A stretch of 64,000 bases of DNA from contig JAVLUZ010000329.1 in the NCBI GenBank assembly GCA_036768485.1, positions 372,001 through 436,000 on the forward strand, given 5' to 3'. Below, piece by piece: positions 50,845-63,200 of the stretch. The position numbers and the translations under genes were made by a program. The stretch is from Mermis nigrescens (Eukaryota; Nematoda; Enoplea; Mermithida; Mermithidae). Position 1 is the stretch's first letter. Each line of letters begins with the position of its first letter. The notes beneath the pieces were generated by a model that made no database searches, had not been told where the DNA came from, and saw only the letters and a program-made list of their open reading frames with translations.

Positions 50845-51438
50845 ATGTCTCAAAATTTGAAATTTCAGCAGCACTATCATGAAGTGATTAAAAAAGCTTC
50901 TCAGCGATCCAGTCTGATACTGAAGTTATTCTTCTCTCGTGATCATAAAATTTTGTCTCGTGCTTTTGTTGTATATGTTCGTCCGCTTTTAGAGTACTGC
51001 TGTACCGTTTGGAGTCCTTATCGTATTCGAGATATTGATCGTATCGAGCGAGTTCAGCGCAAGTTTACCCGTTGTATTTTTGGTTTTAGCAGTGGTTTGT
51101 CATATAATGATCGTTTAAAAAGTCTGTCATTAGAACGTCTCGAAATACGCCGTATTCGTTTTGCTTTATCCTTTTATTATCAGATTATTAATGGAAAATC
51201 ACACATTCTCTGTGACGAGTTTTTCGCATTTAATCGTAACTATACTCGCTCTGTCAATAACCTTAAACTGACTGTTCCAGTAGCTCGTTCAGATATTCTC
51301 AAGTATGATTTCAGTCATAGATATGTGAATCTGTGGAATTCACTTCCAGTTGATGTTGTAAATTCACCTAGCTTAGAAATTTTTAAACGCAAACTAAATG
51401 CTTTTGATTTTTCTGTTCATCTGAAGGGGCACGTGTAA
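50845..51438 (+). pseudogene. Non-LTR retrotransposon, 3' part of the RT ORF (5'-truncated)
   Basis: A 197-codon frame with YVRPLLEYCCTVWSP, IERVQRKFTRCIFG, YNDRLKSLSLERLEIRR and VNLWNSLPVDVVNSPS, the C-terminal thumb-side signature of Jockey/CR1-type LINE RTs. The catalytic palm motifs are missing upstream, where a MITE-like end abuts, so this is a 5'-truncated copy. A short T/TTGTTG-rich tail follows the stop. Confidence 0.85.
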
Positions 51439-52258
51439 GTTTTCACGTTCGTGACTGCGTGTCCCGTTGCTGACGTTTTAGTCATATATCGTTTTATCAT
51501 ATCTTTGTATCGTACGCTGTGTCTTTATTTTTACCATGTCTTGTACGTTTTGCAATAAAATCTTTGTTGTTGAAAATCTTTGTTGTTAAACTAATAAATC
51601 TAATTAGGTAAAGAAAACGACAAATCATTCTGTTTATTAACTTTAACTTATCTGAATACAAGTCCGAACGACCGCTGTTGAAATCGAATAAAACAGATTA
51701 CACATACCCCACTCATGCTCTTAATTATTTTTCGTATTTTTGTTCACAGTAAATCTTTTGTATAGTCTGTTCCAACTTATTTTCTTTCGATAGCTTTCTC
51801 CGAATGGATGATTTTTCTGAAAATAATGTTTTTGCTGCTTGACATTAGTCAGCGAACAGCGAATTATACCGCAGTGCATAGTATCTTTGCGCTGTGTCGC
51901 TAAACTGAGAGTATTCCAAAAAGGCAGGGTTTTTAATCTTTGATTTTTCAGCTTATTTTCTAGGTTTTTTTTGGGAAGTGTTTTTGTAGAATGGTGATGA
52001 TTTCATGATTTACACATCGGGTAGGGTGTGGCAGGTGGCGCTGAGAAAGAGATGCAACAAAGACATAAGATTAGCCAGAATTTTCGCCAGGGGAAATCCA
52101 AAATTTTTTTCTATACGGAAAAACTCATAAAAACGAGAGGGGCTGTTAAATAAAGTTTTTTGGCTTTTCGCATCGTCCTGCAATCTGCAGCAATAGAAAA
52201 TTTATTCTTTCAAAATTTTTCAAGTTTTTGATTGACGGAAAAAGTGCTGGATAAAGTG
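51439..52258. other. LINE tail and AT-rich DNA
   Basis: The 3' tail of the LINE relic to about 51600, then AT-rich sequence with no recognised feature. Confidence 0.4.
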
Positions 52259-52912
52259 CTGAATATGGGTTCCACCAGAAATTGTTAAAAATCAGTTGTT
52301 TTTATTTTTAATAAAACTCGCAGAAATGATTAAAATAGGGCGCGGAATATTAGGTTCATGAAAATCTGTCTAATATTGATGGAGCTATAGGGTTTTAAAA
52401 TTCTCAATTCAACAGTGCTTAAGAATAGGCGCTTTTTGACATTTATCTTATAAGTCGGCTTGCTCTTAATTTTTCTTAGACTGGCTTAGTTATCGATGAA
52501 GGAGAATTTTAGGCTGCTTAGGCCGGTATTACTCCCGCTTACGTCGACATGTAGCTGCATAGGTCGATGTATAGATTTTGGACGAAAATTTGCATAAATT
52601 TGCAATTTCACTTGTAAAAAAGGTTTACAAGCAAAAAATTGGTTTATTCGTCATCAGCATATCGGAAATGACACGGAAAATAATTTTTTCGGCGAAAAAT
52701 TGTGAAACCATGAATTTAATGTCTAGTGCTAAGTCATAAAAAACACGAATTGAGCGTTAAAATCCGGAATATTTTGGGGAAACAATATGAAGTTTTCAAT
52801 CAAACTTATTTTCCGCGCCTTATTTTAACTATTTCAGTACGTTTTGCAAAAATCCGCTTTTTCTTAACCTGTTTTCACGGATTTCTGACGGAACCCATAT
52901 TCTGTATTTACT
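52259..52912. mobile_element. Inverted-repeat (fold-back) element, about 650 bp
   Basis: GAATATGGGTTCC (52261) and its complement GGAACCCATATTC (52890) end two diverged arms of about 100-180 bp. Inner matches include AAAATAGGGCGCGGAA/TTCCGCGCCTTATTTT. No ORF. Confidence 0.6.
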
Positions 52913-54717
52913 CCAAATTGCTTATAATGCGTGCGAAGCGCTATTTTTTTGACTTTTCCTGTAATCAAACTATGGAAACTGCCAGAAGATATAAGAAATC
53001 GGCGCGAAGCGCCGAAGTTTTTTCTGCGTCGCGGAATAGCATCATGCAACCATATTGCTCAGTTCTTATACATGTCGAAATTCTCCCCAGGGTTAATTCC
53101 CCTTCCTCCCACTGGCTAAGCCAGTGAACGAATCATAGCCAATATGGAGGGGGTCAGCCGGTTTGGGGGTCGAAGATTTAGCTTTTTTGGGCCGAAATGA
53201 CCTAAAAAGCAGGTATAAGCAAATATAGCATTAGAATCACATTATTACACAGTTTCTGGTCGATTTTTCAAAATTTTTGGAGAAATTTTTCGAATTTTCG
53301 TCCATTTTTGGCCTCAATTTCATCTCTTTTTCACTAAAAAAATTTTAATTTTTTATCCTGGGAAGTCTTGAAACTTATTCTTGTTTTTCTTCACGAATAA
53401 TAATAGAAATGAAAATGTTTATACGGTCTAAAAATCATTACCCTAAAGCAGGGAATGTGCATTATCAATATTTGAATAATATAAAAGCTATACATGATAT
53501 TAAACCATACATAACATTAGTGAACCTCTCCAAAATAAAAACAGAGCCTGCTTTTTTGTCTCGGGAGCGCTCAAAATTGATGAAAAATCGAATGTGTAAC
53601 AGCAGACGACTATTTACGGTAAAATAGCGTGTTATACCTAGCCTTTATGAAGGTTCATCGACCGATAAAACATTTTTTTAGATACTGGAGCGATTCCTCG
53701 GCATTTTAAACGATTTTGTCTGAGAAAAACCGTTCAAACGTGCGTATTTCTATAATAAAAATCGTTAATTAAGCCGAGCTTTTTAAAAATGCATCAAATT
53801 GATTCAATGTTCACTCAAATCTTAGTTATTGGATTACCTGAAACGAAACAAAACAGTAGTCTTATCTCAATTTGACCGTTATTTAGCTTAATTTTCGAAA
53901 TAAATAAATATTACGTACATTGTATAATCCTATAAAAATGATTGATTTTATATCATTTTCATTAATGTTTTCGTCTTTCACAAGTCCTGGCCCTAGGCTG
54001 GCCCCTCTGCCGGGGCCGGGGCTGGGGCCTGGGTGGCACATCTCTACACCCAGGCTCGTATCCACGATTTTGTTTCGGGAGGATAGGGAAGCGCGACCAA
54101 AACTTTCAAGGGGGACCAAAGGATGAATTCAAAAGACGTTTTACGACTTCTAGAGCTGTACACTTTGTAAGTTTTGCTACTCAGATGCCTCAAAGATAGT
54201 GAGAATTTAATCGACACTTTCTTGAACAAATCTCATTTTCTGCAGAAAACCTGAGCAGAACAGTAGACAAGGATGCAAAATACGCTTAAGTTTGTATAAA
54301 GATTAAAAATGGAATGTTTAAATCGTGACTACTTAAAACTAAATAGACTCTAATTATAATTGTGAAATTCGGCGCAGCGCCGAAATTTTTTTTGCGATTT
54401 TTTGGCTTAAAAAGCAGAGGGAGAAATAAAGGGAAATTTCATTCTCATATTTCATTTCGGGGGGGGGGCATGTGCCCATGGATCGAGCGGGCACCCGGGC
54501 CCGGTTTTTAAAGGCCGGGCCCGGGCCTGAAATATCATATTCGTTATATTTTGTTATTCAGCACAACTTACGCTCTTCGTACCAGCTTGTATATTGTTGT
54601 TCTGTAAAGAATAACATAATGCAAGCTGAGGCTGCTCGTTGATTTAGAGTGAGCCTTTCTGTTCACGAAATTTTACTTCGTCTCGGCAGCTATTAAATCT
54701 CAAACCTATACTATTGC
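52913..54717. other. MITE fragments and low-complexity DNA
   Basis: A reverse family E copy lies at about 53075-53380. A GCCGGGGCCGGGG tract is at about 54008, and a GGGCCCGG palindromic stretch at 54488-54530. GGCGCGAAGCGCC hairpin words occur near 53003 and 54371. No gene is supported. Confidence 0.4.
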
Positions 54718-56145
54718 CATAGGCGTAGCCAGGGGGGGCATTGGGGGTACATGCCCCCCCCCCCGAATTTTTTTTGAAATATTGTTGATTTTTCTGTTGC
54801 AATAATGTGTGTCCAGAAAACTGAGTTCAAAAAGACAAAAACGTCAAAATTTTCCGGCGCTTCCCGCCGAGTCATTATTATTTATTGTTATATAGATCCA
54901 ATGAATTTAAAAGCTTGAATCAGCTAAAATAATCCAGCACTCCACATCACTTTAGTAATTTTATGCACTAATTGTTCGTTAGTAAAAGTGCGAAAATGAT
55001 TGTGTACCAGTTTTTCTGTTCTTTGCTTTGTTTGTCTTTCTTTACAAGGACACATAATCCTATTTTAAATGAAAGTAATGGCCAAATTTTCTTATGTTTT
55101 TGCGCCTTTCCTGTTTTCTGAAGTGCATCTTGTTAATAAGGCCACAAATGGGCCTGAAAACGGTAAGAACAAAATTTTCATTGATACATTTTTCTATATC
55201 TTATTGGCAGCGACCCGTCGCTGCGCTATGTAATAAGCAGAGGTCGAAAAATGCATTTCAGCTCAGAAGTTTTGTGCAATGTGAGAGTTCATCAATTTTA
55301 ATTGTTTTTAAGCTTGATTCAGGACCGAGATTTCGCCGATTTAGCGAAAATTTTAACGTTAATATTTAACATTAAAATGCTTTTTTTTTACAAAATTTTT
55401 CTAGACTCTGCCCCGGACCCCGCTGGGAACGCTTGAGCGCGCCATCCCAGACCCCGCAGCCGTAAAATCTCTTTGTACATTGTAGCAAGATTTTAGGGAG
55501 AACAAGCCATATAAAAGAGTTGGGAATTTCTAAAAATTCCCGGCGTTTTGCGCCGGCATTAATTTGTCTGTTTTGTATGATTTAAGCGGTATCAATTGAG
55601 TTTATATTGCAAAAACGTTAAAATTTTCCGGCGCATAGCGCCGCCAGTTACTCTCTTTCTTTTGTAAAGCCCCAGCATTGCTTTTAAAAGCTTGAATCAC
55701 TCAAAATATCTTCAGGTAGAATTAGTAATTCGCAGTTTTTCTTGTTAGAAGCCTGGACTGTCAAAATTATTTTGTACGAATTTGATAATTTTCTGCTCTG
55801 TCAGACTATTAGTATTCACAGAGCAACAAAATGTTGGGGGCGGTGAAAAATGACTAAATTTCTTGGCACTTTGCGCCACTTATAATTTCCGAACTGTTTG
55901 CCAATAGAAAGGCCGTAAATTCTACATGAAAACGGTAGAAATTCCAAAAATTTTCGGCACTTCGCGCCGCATAACACTTTTTGTATTTTTGATCGTTAGA
56001 AACCCATAAATTAGCTTGGCTACACTTCTAAAAGTCGAAAAACTCAGTTTTACTATACATAACGTTATACTGACATTCAATGCAAAAGTAGTCCTAAAAA
56101 ATTTTTGTTCATGCTCCCCCAACCAAAATTCTGGCTACGCCTCTG
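54718..56145 (+). mobile_element. Family F hAT-type element, 1428 bp
   Basis: CATAGGCGTAGCCAG and CTGGCTACGCCTCTG ends are flanked by ACTATTGC on both sides (54710-54717, 56146-56153), an exact 8-bp duplication. The interior holds several GGCGC-loop-GCGCC hairpin modules next to AAAATTTT. No transposase frame is recognised, so it is non-autonomous. Confidence 0.85.
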
Positions 56146-56706
56146 ACTATTGCAAAAGTGCATTCTCTGTTATCCATCTTTTATCAAGCGACTCGTTTCT
56201 ATGTACGCAATATCCTTCTTCCGTGCTAACATTTCTCATGTACATGTATCAGTGTTGTCAGCATGGGGGGTTTTCCCTCAGAAAGTTTGAGTTTTTTTCT
56301 TAAGATTGTGGGGATTTTTCAGGTTCGAAGTATTTATTTTACATATTTTTGTTTTAATTCTGTCAGAAAAAGCTTAGAAACAGTGCCTGAATAATCTGAG
56401 TACCGAAAAATCATGAAAACTAATGTATAAAACGCATATTATAAACCTTGACTAGCTATTTTTGAGGTTTTTCTAAATTTCTGAGGTTTTAATGAGGTTT
56501 TTCACAGCTAAGCTTAGCAACACTGATGTGTATATGTATTCGTTCTAACTTTCAATATAACATTCAACTCTTATACTTCAGGGGAATATTAGTCTTAAAA
56601 ATTTAATTAGCAGTAATGACGTCGCCTATTCGGCAATTTTTCGACTTAAAGCTTTCAGATCTTTAAGTTGCAATTTGCAAAAAATGCAAGACGCATATTT
56701 CACGAG

Positions 56707-58366
56707 CAGTGATCGTACGGGGTCAGATTTTCACCCCCGATCGGGGTCGGGATCGGGATGAAAAACCCCGGTTTTCGGGTCGGGGTCGGGGTTGAAGATT
56801 AACAATTAACATTGCATGATTACATACCAATTTGAAAAGGATAAAAACGATATCTTCACTTGTTTGTAGAGCATACTAATAAAGCTGGTTATGTTCAACA
56901 TTTCACAGTTTTTTCATAACGGTTTTATATGGCGCACTGATTGTAGAGGAGCCAATGGCGCGAAGCGCCGAAAATTTTCGAAATTTTTACCGTTTTCACG
57001 TAGAATTTACGCCTTTTTATTGACAAACAGTTCGGAAATCATAAGTGGCGCAAAGCATCAAGAAATTCAGTCATATTTTACCGCCCTAAGACAATAATCG
57101 GCGGTGCTAAGCGCAGGAAAATTCTGACGTTTTTACTCTTTAAACTCAATTTATACCGCTTAAATCATACAGAACAGATAAACTAATTGCGGCGCGAAGC
57201 GCCATAAATTTTAAAAATTCCTAATCCTTTTACCTTTTCTGTCCTCCTAAAAATCTCTTTCAACATGTAGAACGAGATTGTACGGCTGGGGGTCTGGGGT
57301 GGCGCGCTCAAGCGCCACCAGCTAGGTCCAGAGCAGAACCCCCGAAAATTTTGTAAAAAAGCACTCTAATTTTTAATTAGTAAAGTTGAAATTTTCGCAA
57401 ATTGGCAAAATCTCGGTTCTGAATTAAGTCCAAAAAAACTTAAAATTGATTAACACCTACACTGCACAAAACTTCTGTGCTGAAATGCGTTTTCGACCTC
57501 TGCTAAGTATGTAGCGCAGCAACGGGTCGCCGCAACCAATAAGTCATTGAAAGATGTATCAATGAGAATTTTCTTCTTACCATTTTCAGGCCCATTTGTG
57601 GCCTTCTTATTAACTAGTTCAGAAAACAGAAAATGCGCAAAAATACAAGAAAATTTGGCCTTTCCTTTCATTTAAAATAGAATTATGTGTCCTTGTAAAG
57701 AAAGATAAACAAAGCAGAGAATAGATAAATTGGTACGCAAACATTTTCGCACTTTTACTATTATGTTCAACAAGCATGTGCAGTTTCATTCAATGTACTA
57801 ATAGTGCATTAAATCACTAAAGTGCTGCGAAGTGCTGGATTATTTTAACAGATTCAAGCTTTTAAATTCATTGGATCTGTATAACAATAAATAAAAATGA
57901 CTCGGCGCGAAGAGCTGGAAAAATTTTGACGTTTGTGCCTTTCTAAACTCAATGTTCTGGACACATTGCGCCAGAAAAATCAACATAATTTCTGAAAAAT
58001 TCCGAGGGGCATGTGCCTCCATTCCCCCGGCTACGCCTGTGATTCCGCAGTAATTTCGGCGCACTTCATAATGGAAAATATGCGAACATGTATGTACGTC
58101 TTAACAACGTGGCGACCAGGCGTACTTTTTATGAAATATCGCGAGTGTCGAGTTTAACATATTAATTTTGCTGGTGAATGAATCGTCCTTGTTCCGAATT
58201 TGCTATTTATACAATTCTTCTATGTACCAACAAATAAAATGCTATATTTCACCCCGAAAAAAGGTTCAACCCCGACTCGAAAAATCATGCCCCCGGTCGG
58301 GGGTCGGGGTCGGGGTTCAGGCCGGGGTTTTTCGGGGTCGGGGTCGGGGTCCCCGTACGATCACTG
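56707..58366. mobile_element. Family H hAT-type element with G-rich inverted ends
   Basis: CAGTGATCGTACGGGG and CCCCGTACGATCACTG ends lie between perfect 8-bp duplications TTCACGAG (56699-56706, 58367-58374). Subterminal arrays of CGGGGT words (56738-56795, 58295-58350) are inverted and could form G-quadruplexes. A partial family F copy fills most of the interior. Confidence 0.85.
56945..58041 (-). mobile_element. Partial family F element inside H, inverted
   Basis: The reverse complement of much of 54718-56145 (CCAATGAATTTAAAAGCTTG at 54899 pairs with CAAGCTTTTAAATTCATTGG at 57855). The terminus GGCTACGCCTGTG is present at the right only. Confidence 0.7.
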
Positions 58367-58374
58367 TTCACGAG

Positions 58375-59454
58375 AAAAAGGGAATTCAGCGGCAAAATGG
58401 GGCAATGGCTCCGTGTTTAATGGCTAGATCGGCTCAATAAAATTTTGAAATGATTTGTTCATTTGATTTTTCTGCTGATCATAGCATTTCTAATATCGAC
58501 TAATTTTGTCCTGCTCCAACTTACCATTTCTAATTATTGATAATGTTTTGAAGGAACGAGGCTTTACTGTCATCCTATAAAGTGTACATGAATGCATAGG
58601 CTCCTTAATGTATTATATGAAGGCTGGGCCCGGACCCGGACCCGGTAGAAAATTTGAGGCCCGGGTCCGGTTTTTTTAGGCCCGGTCGTTCGCTGCATGT
58701 GCTCCCTATCCTGGAACTCTAAGGGCAGAAATCACTGAGTTTGTCTTGAAACGGCGCGAAGGGCCGAAAAATTTGACATTTTTCCTTTTGAAATGCTATT
58801 TCTGCCATAATAAAGATATAGAGCACACAATTACTTAATTTTTGCGAATTTCAGACCTTTTTGCAATTCTGTCTTCCCAAAAATCTTCTGTACATGTACA
58901 AAGACGGTCCCGAAAAGTCTTTGTACATCGGTAAAAATCTCTGCCGAGTACAAAAAACAACACTGGTCAACATGATCAACAATCATAAATAAATAATGAA
59001 TAATACTGTTCAGAATAAGGCTAAGCTAGCTTTGATCCTATCGGCTCATGATAAATGGATTTGCATGATGTACATAGCTCATTAAAAGGTTTTTTAATGT
59101 TCATGAAGTGAAACTGTGATGACTTTGTTTTTTCCAGACAATGAAATAAAGTATAGGCTACATCTGTATATTGTCCCACTGCTATATAAACCCTAGCGCA
59201 AGCATATTTTAATTTTTCCAACCAGCAATTTTTGGGATTAAATACTTATTTCTCAGTTTACTCAGAAAACAGTTTGACTCGGTTCTGTAAAATTCATAAT
59301 TTTCGGGTCAGGGTCCGGGTCCGGATCTTTACTTTTGAAAAATTTCGGGTCCGGGTCCGGATCTCTGCTTTCGAAAATTTCGGGTCATGATCCAGAAAAA
59401 CAGTCGGATAGTGCCGGATCCGGGTCCGGATAAGTGGACCCGGTCCATCCCCTA
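58375..59454. other. Low-complexity G/C-rich words and AT-rich DNA
   Basis: A GGGCCCGGACCCGG stretch at 58626-58690 and GGGTCCGGGTCCGG repeats at about 59305-59445. No coding sequence is recognised. Confidence 0.4.
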
Positions 59455-59565
59455 CTGGCGACAATCTCGATTTTTTGGCCATACCACCATTTTAAGACCA
59501 TTTTTTGACCTTTAAAAATCTTGCTCCTCTCCCCAAAATTTGGTACTGCCCATCTATGGTGGTTA
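59455..59565 (-). mobile_element. Family D MITE fragment, copy D7
   Basis: The reverse copy's last ~110 bp, ending GGTACTGCCCATCTATG, directly before D8. Confidence 0.5.
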
Positions 59566-59566
59566 C

Positions 59567-59811
59567 CATAGGTGGGCAGCACTCAAAATTCTGGGGGGTG
59601 CATGATTTTCCAAAGGTCAAAAAATGGTGTTAAAATGATAGTACTGGTGGAAAAACACCATTTTTCAACGTTTCTCATCGAGTACCATCATTGTCAATAA
59701 AAAATTGCTGAAAAAATTCAAAAATTGAATTCTGGGGGTATTTTGGCTTGCGGAGGGTGTATTTAACTTCGGGGCGGGGGGCACTTTCCAAAGCCACCCC
59801 CGCCACGTGTG
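59567..59811 (+). mobile_element. Family D hAT-type MITE, copy D8
   Basis: CATAGGTGGGCAG...GCCACGTGTG is flanked by GTGGTTAC on both sides (59559-59566, 59812-59819). Confidence 0.82.
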
Positions 59812-60014
59812 GTGGTTACTTGGTTATTACTTTGGGTTCGAGCCGTTCAATAATAATATTGAATGATTTTAAAGCGCTGCTACCATGGGTTCTGTGAATA
59901 GTATAGTGATAAGGGTTAATGGGCATGGGGTAGGACTAATACCGCTATTTCTACGGAATAATAACTGGTCATGATGTCATCAGCACTAATAATATTGGTA
60001 ATCATACATTCAGG

Positions 60015-60244
60015 CATACCTGGGCATGGGGCTTTGGGAGGTATGCACCCTCGAGAAACCAATATACCCCCAGAATTCAATCTTTGAAATTGTTTTTTTC
60101 GCATTTCAATGCCAATGGATAGTAGTGCTTGATGAGAAACGTTGAAAATGGTGTTTTTCCGCCAAACCACCATTTTTAAGGCTATTTTTTTACCTTTGAA
60201 AAATCTTGCACTCCCCCTTAGAATTTTGGTGCTGCCCACGTATG
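60015..60244 (-). mobile_element. Family D MITE, copy D9, inverted
   Basis: CATACCTGGGCATGGGG to GTGCTGCCCACGTATG. The flanking CATTCAGG and CATGTAGG match at six of eight bases. Confidence 0.65.
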
Positions 60245-63200
60245 CATGTAGGCCCGTATTATTAATTTGAGCTTGATATGCAGAATATGTCAAAAAATTT
60301 TGGCGCTTCGCACTGAATATTCATTATCTGTATTGTTTTATCAGTAAAGCAAATGATTAAATACAAAGGCTAGCGATAAAAATCAATTCGTCGATTAACT
60401 GATGAGAAATCAGCTTAAATGATAAATTTGCTGTATATCATATAAAATGAAGTAAAAATTTTTAGAAATTTTTGAAATTCATATTCACCATCGCATGGAG
60501 CTTGCCGAAATTGCGCTCGAAATTGCCTTTATTTTCCTAATGGTTCTCGAGGTATCTGGCCTCAAAAATTTTCGGCCTCCTCCTTGAAATAAAATTCTGG
60601 ATACGGGCCTGCATACATCTTACAGGTGGAATGAGGGGAACCCCCACCAAAGTTAATCGTCCCCCAGCCCAAAGGCAAAAAATTTTGACCCTAACGTTTT
60701 TTTGGGGAAAAAATCACGTGTGTTGGCCGTTTTGGTCACAAATTGGAGGTCACTCCTCTTCCTGAAAGTGGCTGGGACCCCTAACCCGAAATTTTAAGCT
60801 GTTACGTGTTTGACGGTATTAGTAGCAATAGCCACACATGGGCATAGAGAGGTGAGGGTTAAAACCCCTAGATAGGTATTGAAAAATCGGATACTGTCAG
60901 GCGATTTTGAGAAAACGAAAGGTACCGCAAAACAATTTCGAGCTTGGTTGGTGAAAAGGCCACAAATTCTACTTGAAAACGGTTAAACTATGAAAATTTT
61001 CCATGGCTTCGCGCTGTATTGGTATCTCTCTAATCTTTTATGGTTATAAGAGATGCATAAATTGACGAAAATACACTAGTAAAGATCAAAAGAGGCAGTT
61101 TAAGCACACAAAAACGCATTTAGGTATGTATTAGTGAAAACACTAAAATTTATTATCTACATGTTTGCAGGCAGATTGAGCAAAAATTTTTAGTTACTAC
61201 CTTTGTTCATGTAAAAATGGACCTTATGCAAAATAATGACCACAATTTGGTGTATGATTATTTCTGGATTTCTCTTCCTCTGGCCACCTCTTCCTTGCCT
61301 ATCGTATGGCAATGACTATGTTTTTATAAGATGATATGTCTTGACCATCAAACAATCGGTAAAGCATGAATAGCTAGTGTCAATAAACAGCCTAAACTCA
61401 AGGAAAATTAATACAGCGGGTTGTTTCAAAACAGAAGTTACTACTCAGATAAGATCAAACACTGTTAACAGTTCTTTTACTTAGCAATTTAACTTTAAAA
61501 GTTAAAGTTGCCAGATACCACGGCTTCTTATCTAGTCGTGAGAATTCAGTATATTATCGTATGGCTGGTTATTTAGAGACTACTAGCCTACATTATTTGC
61601 TGGCCGTGGCTCAGTCAAATTTCATGCATTTATCTGAAAATTTTTCTTTTTTAAATTTTTTAGATCATTTCAAAGAATCTACGAGTATATTTAATTATCT
61701 GGTGTTCTAGTCGAATCTATTAGTGTTTGATCGACAGACAGTCCGCGACCAATCCTTATTCTTCAAGATGATAGTGCAATCAACACTATTTACCGTTAAG
61801 AAACTACATAGTTTGCCTTTGACGAGATCAGTGTACTTAAAATCGCTCATGGCAAAGGTAATAAAAAAGATTTTTAATAAGTAGCTTCGTGTATTTAAGA
61901 TGGATTATTATTATACGTGACCTAGATGGAGGTGGCCGGTGGCCACAGGGGTGGGGTGAAATCTAGGATTGGTTATCTATGGGTGTACGTAGGGGTATGG
62001 GTGTACGTAGGGGGGCTGGGAGGCAGCCGCCTGCCTCTTAGTCCAAAACAATCTCGGAAAGATAAAGTAATAAATAGAGGAAATTGGCAATTTTTAACGT
62101 TTTACCATATGATCATTATTTTCCATAATTTGGTCTCAAGGGCGGCCAAAAACGTAATTTTTCATCAATATATTAAGTGAAAATATATTGAGAGAACATA
62201 ATTTTTTTCGAAAATTTTGTATTTTATAAGCATTATACATGTTCGGAAACGTCAAAAAGTGCACTTTATTTTATGCCCCGGCGAACGATTCCTGAAATAT
62301 AGGGTCACCAATTTTGGATCGCCCTCTTATAAAATCCTGCATGCGCTGTGGGTCATGAAGTCTAAGTCAATTGTTGTCATTGTTTTTGTACAAGGGTTTT
62401 CTTGTGCATGAAAAGAAAGACGATATGTACCTGACTACCAAAAATGTTCTTTCTTTTCATACTCGTATAATAAATTTTAATATATAAACCATCGCATCGT
62501 TTTATTTGTTTAAAATGCTTTTTTTGACCTGTATTGCCTTTGTCACTTTTTTCTATATGGGACAAAGATTTTTAAGGCTCATACGAAAATTTTGGAGCCA
62601 TCTTTGTACAATGTGAAATGAGTTTTTGGAACAATGATAGTAACTTTAATGCTTTTTGAGTATCTTTCAGCAAAATTTGAAAAATTAATATTGTAATTAC
62701 AGTCTATTTAGCTTGAAGCACGTGTATTAAACACTTCTAAACCCGTCTTTGAGTAATATCAAACATCTTTGTACAGAGTCAAGCATCTCTTTTGCATCTA
62801 TCTCTTACTTTTTAATTTTATGCTGAAATGCACAAGAACTATTTAGCTGACTTTCAGCATTCTTTTCTGCCGTGTTGACGACAAAATTGGCTTCTTTATG
62901 TATATGTTGCATCAAATTTATTAGTGCATTGGTATTCATCATGAGATGCATCAGAATATTGCAATCGCTGTATTACTTCTGATTTTGTAATATGTAAAGT
63001 TATTTCAGCTTTCTGACCATAGATGCTGCAAGGTTCAGGTGGCTAGTGAGGGTTGAGCTCCGGGATTTATATGACAGTCTATTTGTATTGTACTAGGGTA
63101 GATCAGGTCGGTCAATTCACTTGAAAATACTTTGCCGCGAGGCTGGAATTCATCCGACAGTACCTAACTTTCAGGGCCCTATACGGGGGTGACCCTCTCT

